Source: DATMNI01 sp035570275
GTDB lineage: Bacteria > Acidobacteriota > Terriglobia > Bryobacterales > Bryobacteraceae
Assembly: GCA_035570275.1 (NCBI GenBank)
Contig: DATMNI010000216.1
Coordinates: forward strand, 1-5,983
Direction: 5' to 3'
DNA length: 5,983 nt
Shown here: one piece after another, positions 1-4,812 of the stretch
Layout of the letters: the number at the start of each line of letters is the position of its first letter
Numbering within the stretch: position 1 is the first letter of the stretch
Translations under genes and position numbers: made by a program
Notes under the pieces: generated by a model
What the model was told of the DNA's origin: nothing
Database searches by the model: none
What the model saw: the letters and a program-made list of their open reading frames with translations, nothing else

Positions 1-1701
1 GAAGACTGGCGTCAGCAGACGGCGGAGCAGAAGGCCGCCATCAACCAGTTCCATATCGCGGCGGTGGCGGAACATTTCCGTAAGGCCGGCGCGCGCGTGA
101 AGCAGCGGGCGGAGGATCTGCCGCTCGACCAGCGCCTGGCCAACTACATCATCGAAGGCACCAAGGACGGGCTGGTCGCCGATCTCGACCGCAAGCGCGC
201 CGAGGGTGCCGCGCCCCTGGACATCGTCAACGGGCCGCTGATGGCCGGGATGACGGAGGTCGGGCGGCTGTTCAACAACAATGAGCTGATCGTGGCGGAA
301 GTGCTGCAATCGGCCGAAGCCATGAAGGCCGCGGTCAACCATCTGGAGCAGTTCATGGAGAAGGCCGACACGGTGGCGCGCGGCAAGGTGGTGCTGGCGA
401 CGGTGAAGGGCGACGTTCACGATATCGGCAAGAACCTGGTGGAAATTATCCTGGCCAACAACGGCTACGATGTAGTGAACCTGGGGATCAAGGTGCCGCC
501 GGACGTGCTGATCCGGGCCTACCAGGAACATAAGCCGGACGCCATCGGGCTTTCCGGACTCCTGGTGAAGAGCATGACGCAGATGGTGATCACGGCGACC
601 GATCTGAAGACCGCGGGGATCTGTGTGCCGCTGCTGGTGGGCGGCGCGGCGCTTTCGGAGAAATTTACACGCACCAGGATTGCGCCGGCCTACAGCCAGG
701 CCGTCTGCTATGCCAAGGACGCGATGACGGGTTTGAGCCTGATGAACAGCCTGATGGATCCGTTGGAACGGCAGGGGGTTCTGGACAGCCATAAGGCAGT
801 GGAAGCGCCTTCGGTGGTCGAAGTAACCGCGGAGCCGTTGCCGCCGATGACCAGCCGGCGCAGCGGCAAAGTGCGCACGGATATTCCCATTCCGCCCGCG
901 CCGTATCTGGACCGCCGCGTGCGTGATCTTCCGCACCTGACCGAGTTGTGGAGCTACATCAACTCCTTCATGCTGTACGGCAAGAACCTGGGATACAAGG
1001 GCAACTTCGACCGCGGTCTGGCGGAGCATGAGCCCAAGGCGCTGGAGTTGTTCCACAACGTGGAAGAGGTGAAGCAGGAAGCCGCGCGCTTCATGAAAGT
1101 GAAGGCCGTGTGGCAGTGGGTTGAAGCCGAGCGCGATGGCAACGCCATCCACCTGTTCAGCCCCGGCGCCGATTCGCCCCTGCACACGTTCCAATTCGGC
1201 CGGCAGCGCCGCGAGAACGGGCTGTGCCTCAGCGATTACATTCTGGAATCGGAGGATGGCCGGCGCGACCACCTGGCGCTGTTCGTCGTGACGGCGGGCG
1301 GCTGCTTCCGCCAGCGGGCGGAGGAGTGGAAGCAGGCCGGCGAGTACTTCAAGTCGATCGCCATCCAGGCGCTGGCCACGGAAACGGCGGAAGGCACGGC
1401 AGAGTGGCTGCACCGGCGCATCCGGGAGGATTGGGGATTCCCCGACCCGCCGACCACAACGATGCAGGACCGCTTCACGTCGCGGTATCGCGGCAAGCGG
1501 TACAGTTTCGGCTATCCGGCCTGCCCGAACATGGAGGACCAGACGGGGCTCTGGAAGCTGCTGCACCCGGAAGAAATCGGCGTGCGGCTGACCGAGGGCA
1601 TGATGATGGAGCCTGAAGCCAGCGTGAGCGCACTGGTGTTCCACCATCCGGATTGCGCCTACTTCACGGCGGATGAGGGCGACGCGGGAGTGGCGGCGTA
1701 A
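1..1701 (+). CDS. metH: Cobalamin-dependent methionine synthase, C-terminal half (5' end outside window)
   Basis: Transfers a methyl group from methyltetrahydrofolate to homocysteine through enzyme-bound cobalamin; cytosolic. The window shows 566 codons, open from base 1 to the TAA at 1699. The order is the usual MetH one. The four-helix cap domain spans about residues 45-125 (F91 is the likely cobalamin-facing Phe). The Rossmann B12-binding domain spans about 127-250, with the DVHDIGKN motif whose His140 is the lower cobalt ligand, then S185-G-L187 and G214-G215 around the nucleotide tail. The AdoMet-binding reactivation domain spans about 305-555, with the RxxxGYPACP signature at R500-P509 and a probable AdoMet-contacting Glu at E468. 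The homocysteine- and folate-binding domains should lie upstream. An in-frame GTG at 64 is internal, because the reading frame and the family alignment continue through it. Oddities are Asn321 where E. coli has an AdoMet-contacting Asp, and a C-terminus some 35 residues shorter than E. coli MetH. Confidence 0.95.
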   Translation, partial: EDWRQQTAEQKAAINQFHIAAVAEHFRKAGARVKQRAEDLPLDQRLANYIIEGTKDGLVADLDRKRAEGAAPLDIVNGPLMAGMTEVGRLFNNNELIVAEVLQSAEAMKAAVNHLEQFMEKADTVARGKVVLATVKGDVHDIGKNLVEIILANNGYDVVNLGIKVPPDVLIRAYQEHKPDAIGLSGLLVKSMTQMVITATDLKTAGICVPLLVGGAALSEKFTRTRIAPAYSQAVCYAKDAMTGLSLMNSLMDPLERQGVLDSHKAVEAPSVVEVTAEPLPPMTSRRSGKVRTDIPIPPAPYLDRRVRDLPHLTELWSYINSFMLYGKNLGYKGNFDRGLAEHEPKALELFHNVEEVKQEAARFMKVKAVWQWVEAERDGNAIHLFSPGADSPLHTFQFGRQRRENGLCLSDYILESEDGRRDHLALFVVTAGGCFRQRAEEWKQAGEYFKSIAIQALATETAEGTAEWLHRRIREDWGFPDPPTTTMQDRFTSRYRGKRYSFGYPACPNMEDQTGLWKLLHPEEIGVRLTEGMMMEPEASVSALVFHHPDCAYFTADEGDAGVAA

Positions 1702-1789
1702 GGCGTGGGCTGAATATGGATAGGTCGCTACGAGCTGCTGGAAGAGGGCCGGCGTCTTCGGGACGTGGAACAGAGCGCAGCGAACTGAA

Positions 1790-1807
1790 GGGCGCGGGCC
1801 TGCGCCC
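1790..1807 (+). terminator. Possible metH terminator hairpin (6-bp GC stem)
   Basis: GGGCGC at 1790-1795 pairs perfectly with GCGCCC at 1802-1807 across a six-base loop, 89 bases after the metH stop. The stem is all G-C but is not followed by a clear U-tract; only CTTTCC follows after a short gap. It could be a weak intrinsic terminator or simply chance pairing in GC-rich DNA. Confidence 0.25.
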
Positions 1808-1823
1808 CTGGCTTTCCTACTTC

Positions 1824-1847
1824 GGCGGTTAGCTTCCATTAGCCGCC
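1824..1847 (+). terminator. Possible terminator hairpin in the convergent gap (9-bp stem)
   Basis: GGCGGTTAG at 1824-1832 can pair with TTAGCCGCC at 1839-1847 across the loop CTTCCA. Seven pairs are Watson-Crick and two are G-U wobbles in the plus-strand transcript. On the minus strand the wobbles become C-A mismatches, so the structure favours metH read-through RNA. No U-tract follows, so a non-canonical terminator or an RNA-end stabiliser is as likely as a classical intrinsic terminator. Confidence 0.35.
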
Positions 1848-1901
1848 ACCCTCCGGCCGGACCTGGTGAATGCAGGACAACTGGAATCCGGACAACGCCG
1901 T

Positions 1902-4040
1902 CTATGCGCCCAGCAGTTTCTTTCGTATCCCTTTCAGCAGCCTTTCGGTCCATGCGCCAAACGGCTGGTCGGTCGTAAGATAGGTCCACACCGCGCCGCG
2001 GTCACCCGGGTCCGCGCAGCCGCCGGATTCGGCTTCCGCCAGCCGTTTGGCGACTTCCCCGGGTATCGCGGCCTCCAATTTCGGGAACCACTCGTCGATC
2101 TGTCGCAGAAAGGTGAAATGCGGGTCGCGCCAGTCCGTGCCAACGAAAAAGCCGGGAACCCCGGCGAACGATTGCCACGGGATGCCCGCGCGGAAATCCT
2201 CCAACCGGGCCAGGTAGTCCGCCCACAAGTCGTCTACTACGCGCAAAATGATCTGTCGTTCCAACTCGGACCGGCACCGAAGCCTGCCCTCAAGTACCGC
2301 CTGGCGATACGAATGAATCCTGTTGCGCTGGCCTTCAACGGGCAGATCATACCGGTGCAGGAACTCGCGTTGGTCCAGGTGCTGGCCCTCCACAAGGCGC
2401 TGAATGGAAGCCGGGTCGTTGCGGAACCGAATGTCGAGGTCGCCATACTTCGCTATCAACCGGTCTTCCAGGGAAACAAAGAAACGCGAGCACCCCGGAT
2501 CGCCCTGCCGGCCGGCGCGTCCGCGAAGCTGGTTGTCGATGCGACGGCTCTCGTGCCGGTTCGTGCCGATCACGTACAAGCCCCCCAGCCCAGCCACTCC
2601 CTCGCTGAGGCGAATGTCCGTGCCCCGTCCCGCCATGTTCGTCGATAAAGTGATGGCCCCGAGCTGGCCGGCCTGAGCGACGATGGCTGCCTCCACTTCA
2701 TCGTTGCGCGCGTTCAATACGCGGTGCGGAAGGTCGGCCAACATTCCGCTCAGCCTCTCGGATTCCTCCACGCTCGCCGTCCCCACCAGGATAGGCTGAC
2801 CGCTAGCGTGCACGCGCCGGATTTCGTCGGCGACGGCCCGTTCCTTTCCTGCCTTCGTTGGGAACAGGACGTCCGGATGATCCACCCGAATTACTGGCCG
2901 GTTGGTGGGTATGGTCTCCACGTAAAGGCCGTACACGGTACGAAACTCGATCGCCTGGGTAGCGGCCGTTCCGGTCATTCCGCAAACCCGCGGATAGAGC
3001 GCCACCAGGTGTTGGATCGTCGTTGAGCCGAGGACCATTCCCTGCGGCTTTGGGGTGACACCTTCCTTGGTCTCCACGGCAGTATGGAGTCCGGCCGGCC
3101 AGCGGCGGTTGAGCGCGATCCGGCCCTTGAATTCATCCACCATCTCGATGGAGCCGCCTTTGACCAGGTAATCCACGTCACGGCGAAGAAGCGCATGGGC
3201 TTCGAGCGAGTCCTGCACGATTGTGTGGAGTTCCAAATTGCGCTCCTCGAAAAGATTTCCGCAGCCAAATGCGTCTTCAACCGCGCGAATGCCGCCGTCC
3301 GTCAGGGAGGCGTTATGGGCGCCCACATCGACCGTGTAGTGCACGGAAGACTGCAGGCGGCGCACCACCTGATCGGCCACATATGCCAGGGCACCGGCGC
3401 CTCGATCGCCGCCGGCGATGACCAACGGGATGCGCGCCTCATCGATCAGAATGGAATCCACCTCGTCGATAACGGCCGTGGAGAAGGGACGGTGCACCTG
3501 CTCGTCCAGGCGAAGGGCGAGCCGGTCGCGCAGGACGTCGAAGCCGATCTCATTGGCGGTAGCGTACGTAATGTCGCGGGCGTACGCAACGCGGCGCTCG
3601 GCGGGCGTCATGCCCTGCTGCACGTAGCCTGTGGAGAGGCCCAGAAAACGGTAGACGTCCCCCATCCAGCTAGCGTCGCGGCGGGCCAGATAATCGTTGA
3701 CGGTCATGACGTGCACGCCCTTTAGTTCCCGGGCCATCCAGGCCACCGCCGGAACGGCGGCCAGCGTCTTGCCTTCGCCCGTCTGCATCTCAGCGATGCT
3801 GCCGCGGGTAAGGGCTAACGCACCGCGAAGCTGTACATCGTACATGTCCTGCCCCAGAATCCGCGACGCCGCTACCGCCGCGCACGCCATGAATTCGAGT
3901 AAGCCGCTCGTTCCCGCACTCAAGGCACGGAGTTGGTCATCGCTCAAACGGGCGAATTCCGACCGCATGGCAGAGATCCGCTGGATGGCGGACCCGTCGC
4001 GATCGAGAGAGGTAAGTAAAGAACGTAGAAATTGGCGCAC
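1902..4040 (-). CDS. secA: Short, accessory-type SecA preprotein translocase ATPase lacking the helical wing domain
   Basis: SecA drives unfolded preproteins through the SecYEG channel by ATP hydrolysis. All motor motifs are present in this 712-residue protein: Walker A EMQTGEGKT (84-92), NDYLARRDA (115-123), Walker B DEVD (192-195), GMTGTA (354-359) after the preprotein cross-linking domain (about 205-353), STNMAGRGTDI (466-476), and the arginine-finger region DNQLRGRAGRQGD (502-514). The scaffold helix and two-helix finger follow (about 545-627), with Phe625 at the usual fingertip Tyr. The helical wing domain, about 100 residues in ordinary SecA, is reduced to a short link near residues 582-596. 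The zinc-binding C-terminal tail is replaced by a WTYLTTDQPFGAW segment (685-697). The GTG start at 4040 is supported by AGGAGG five bases upstream. These traits suggest an accessory SecA, not the essential copy. The SecA family call is very secure; the accessory role is inference. Confidence 0.95.
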   Translation of the reverse strand: MRQFLRSLLTSLDRDGSAIQRISAMRSEFARLSDDQLRALSAGTSGLLEFMACAAVAASRILGQDMYDVQLRGALALTRGSIAEMQTGEGKTLAAVPAVAWMARELKGVHVMTVNDYLARRDASWMGDVYRFLGLSTGYVQQGMTPAERRVAYARDITYATANEIGFDVLRDRLALRLDEQVHRPFSTAVIDEVDSILIDEARIPLVIAGGDRGAGALAYVADQVVRRLQSSVHYTVDVGAHNASLTDGGIRAVEDAFGCGNLFEERNLELHTIVQDSLEAHALLRRDVDYLVKGGSIEMVDEFKGRIALNRRWPAGLHTAVETKEGVTPKPQGMVLGSTTIQHLVALYPRVCGMTGTAATQAIEFRTVYGLYVETIPTNRPVIRVDHPDVLFPTKAGKERAVADEIRRVHASGQPILVGTASVEESERLSGMLADLPHRVLNARNDEVEAAIVAQAGQLGAITLSTNMAGRGTDIRLSEGVAGLGGLYVIGTNRHESRRIDNQLRGRAGRQGDPGCSRFFVSLEDRLIAKYGDLDIRFRNDPASIQRLVEGQHLDQREFLHRYDLPVEGQRNRIHSYRQAVLEGRLRCRSELERQIILRVVDDLWADYLARLEDFRAGIPWQSFAGVPGFFVGTDWRDPHFTFLRQIDEWFPKLEAAIPGEVAKRLAEAESGGCADPGDRGAVWTYLTTDQPFGAWTERLLKGIRKKLLGA

Positions 4041-4042
4041 GG

Positions 4043-4112
4043 CGCCCTCCTCATTTTCCCAGACAACAGCTTGGACTTATGCGTGGACGAGAAGCGCGGT
4101 GGGCGGAGGGCG
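4043..4112 (-). promoter_or_regulatory. Predicted RNA helix sequestering the secA-like Shine-Dalgarno
   Basis: On the minus-strand transcript, CGCCCUCC (4112 down to 4105) is perfectly complementary to GGAGGGCG (4050 down to 4043), which covers the ribosome-binding core of the secA-like gene. Just inside the helix, CCCA (4103-4100) can pair with UGGG (4061-4058), extending the structure past an asymmetric internal loop. The upstream arm falls on the Arg-Pro-Pro codons of the small upstream ORF, so translation there should melt the helix. The pairing was read by eye and no folding energy was computed. GC-rich sequence makes chance complementarity to a Shine-Dalgarno more likely than usual. Confidence 0.45.
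4046..4051 (-). promoter_or_regulatory. Strong Shine-Dalgarno of the secA-like gene
   Basis: On the minus strand AGGAGG lies five bases before the GTG at 4040, an ideal spacing. It decides the GTG start, which has no competing in-frame ATG with a better site. Its GGAGG core is also inside the predicted sequestering helix described separately. Confidence 0.85.
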
Positions 4113-4379
4113 TTGGAAGACCCAACGCAGAAGGTAAATGGTGGCAGGTCGCGGGCCGGGCCGCGATATCGGGATGCGGACCAGCCGCACGGGGAGCGCG
4201 GATTCACGCTGTTCCGGCAGACGACGCGGAGCGCGCCGCGCCCGTTGCCGGGTCCAGACGACAGGTTGCGAAATCGACGCTGAGCTTGAGCTGGCGGCAC
4301 CGAATGCCGTCAGTGCGAACAAAAGCGCCGCCAATAGCCGGGCTGCGAACCGCGATCTCACTCGAGAACAGTATGGCAT
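4077..4379 (-). CDS. Candidate 100-aa exported leader protein upstream of the secA-like gene (SecM-like in position; hypothetical)
   Basis: I recognise no family. The N-terminus looks like a Sec signal peptide: a basic n-region (residues 1-14, four Arg), a hydrophobic core LLAALLFALTAFGAA (15-29), then a small-residue c-region SSSSAS. The rest is rich in Arg and Pro and ends RWVFQRPPPTALLVHA, with Pro91-93 only seven residues before the stop. The stop TAA at 4077 is 36 bases before the GTG of the secA-like gene. The ATG at 4379 is the only start after the in-frame TAA at 4401-4403. AAGGAG at 4397-4402 precedes it, but 17 bases away, which is too far for efficient initiation. The layout (signal peptide, short secreted segment, possible stall motif near the end, secA next) matches E. 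coli SecM without convincing sequence homology. Alternatively it is a chance frame; Arg-rich frames are common in GC-rich DNA. Confidence 0.45.
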   Translation of the reverse strand: MPYCSRVRSRFAARLLAALLFALTAFGAASSSSASISQPVVWTRQRARRAPRRLPEQRESALPVRLVRIPISRPGPRPATIYLLRWVFQRPPPTALLVHA

Positions 4380-4384
4380 GTCAA
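4355..4384 (-). promoter_or_regulatory. Possible sigma-70-type promoter overlapping the small ORF start
   Basis: The minus strand has an exact TTGACA at 4384-4379, followed after 18 bases by TGAGAT at 4360-4355, a poor -10 match (three of six). If used, transcripts would begin near 4348, inside the small ORF, leaving the secA-like gene with a roughly 300-base untranslated leader and excluding translation from 4379. This is a competing explanation to the small ORF. Confidence 0.2.
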
Positions 4385-4418
4385 CACTAACCGGCGCTCC
4401 TTAGATGTCGTGCCAACC

Positions 4419-4431
4419 CTCAACTATTGAG
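4419..4431. repeat. Small perfect inverted repeat CTCAA-CTA-TTGAG
   Basis: Five-base arms flank a three-base centre, 40 to 52 bases upstream of the small ORF's ATG on the minus strand. It could be an operator for the secA module, but arms this short can arise by chance. Confidence 0.3.
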
Positions 4432-4541
4432 ACGTGGAATCCAGCCGGCAGTTATCACTCGATTCGTCCTTCCTGCGCAGTGTGGATTTGGTTCTGCGGG
4501 TGTCGCCGTTGTGCCCACGTTGACGAGTATTTTGGCGCGGG

Positions 4542-4559
4542 GCTATTGTGAAGCTATTG
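4542..4559. repeat. Direct repeat GCTATTG with an 11-bp period
   Basis: GCTATTG occurs at 4542-4548 and again at 4553-4559, separated by TGAA. Seven-base repeats with a four-base spacer place the two copies one helical turn apart, the geometry used by OmpR/PhoB-family response regulators. The sequence is not the E. coli pho box, and the site is over 250 bases from the ADOP start. Confidence 0.35.
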
Positions 4560-4616
4560 GCATCCTTCGCACTGGATGGTGTTGATGACGATATGGACGG
4601 AATTTTGTCGACTTGG

Positions 4617-4628
4617 TCCGCCGGCGGA
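4617..4628. repeat. 12-bp perfect palindrome TCCGCCGGCGGA
   Basis: A perfect dyad with no spacer in the non-coding region, about 185 bases upstream of the ADOP start. It could bind a dimeric regulator, or be a chance product of high GC content. Confidence 0.25.
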
Positions 4629-4812
4629 TTGAGTGTGCCGTCGGGGCGACGAAAGTGCTCCCCTGACGCCTGTGGGACGCGACAATGCCGCTACGCGGGT
4701 CAACGGCCGGAGGAGGGTAGCTGTGCCACTTCGGGTTGATTCCGGCTCCTGATTTCTGATTGTCGCCTGTAACCAAACCGCCGCCACGGAGTATCTTGTA
4801 TAACGGTATGCC

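Larger units (their letters stand above)
1702..1901. other. Convergent intergenic gap between metH and the secA-like gene
   Basis: Two hundred bases separate the two convergent stop codons. I see no credible gene here. A 38-codon ATG frame at 1716-1832 has no Shine-Dalgarno and no recognisable product. The region contains two GC-rich hairpins, annotated separately, and a TCCGGCCGGA palindrome at 1852-1861. The simplest reading is a shared transcription-termination zone. Confidence 0.6.
4405..4812. other. Divergent intergenic region between the secA module and the ADOP gene; no gene seen
   Basis: About 400 bases with no convincing coding frame. Short frames on either strand (for example GTG 4548-4739 on +) lack ribosome-binding sites and recognisable products. 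It contains a CTCAA-CTA-TTGAG inverted repeat (4419-4431), a seven-base direct repeat (4542-4559) and a 12-bp palindrome (4617-4628). A TATAAC hexamer at 4799-4804 lies only eight bases before the ADOP ATG and has no -35 partner at normal spacing. No PadR-type regulator gene, a frequent neighbour of ADOP genes, is present here. Confidence 0.6.

Noticed and set aside
64..66. GTG as the start of a separate cobalamin-binding protein
   Set aside because: The frame is open to base 1 and the residues before it continue the linker ahead of the MetH cap domain; the gene is simply cut by the window edge.
1716..1832. 38-codon ATG frame after metH
   Set aside because: No Shine-Dalgarno, low-complexity product, and it overlaps both hairpins.
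1866..2648. 260-codon open frame on the plus strand, antisense to the secA-like gene
   Set aside because: Lies wholly opposite a clear SecA coding sequence, has no recognisable domain, and long antisense frames are expected in GC-rich genes.
3084..3725. 213-codon open frame on the plus strand, antisense to the secA-like gene
   Set aside because: Shadow of SecA codons; no domain, no ribosome-binding site.
3944..4300. 118-codon minus-strand frame overlapping both the small leader ORF and the secA start
   Set aside because: No signal peptide or domain; it runs out of frame into well-supported SecA sequence. The ATG at 4054-4052 in this frame overlaps the Shine-Dalgarno region of the secA-like gene and is not its start.
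4410..4416. TTGGCAC on the minus strand, like the -24 box of a sigma-54 promoter
   Set aside because: The -12 position reads CTAA with no GC, which sigma-54 promoters require.
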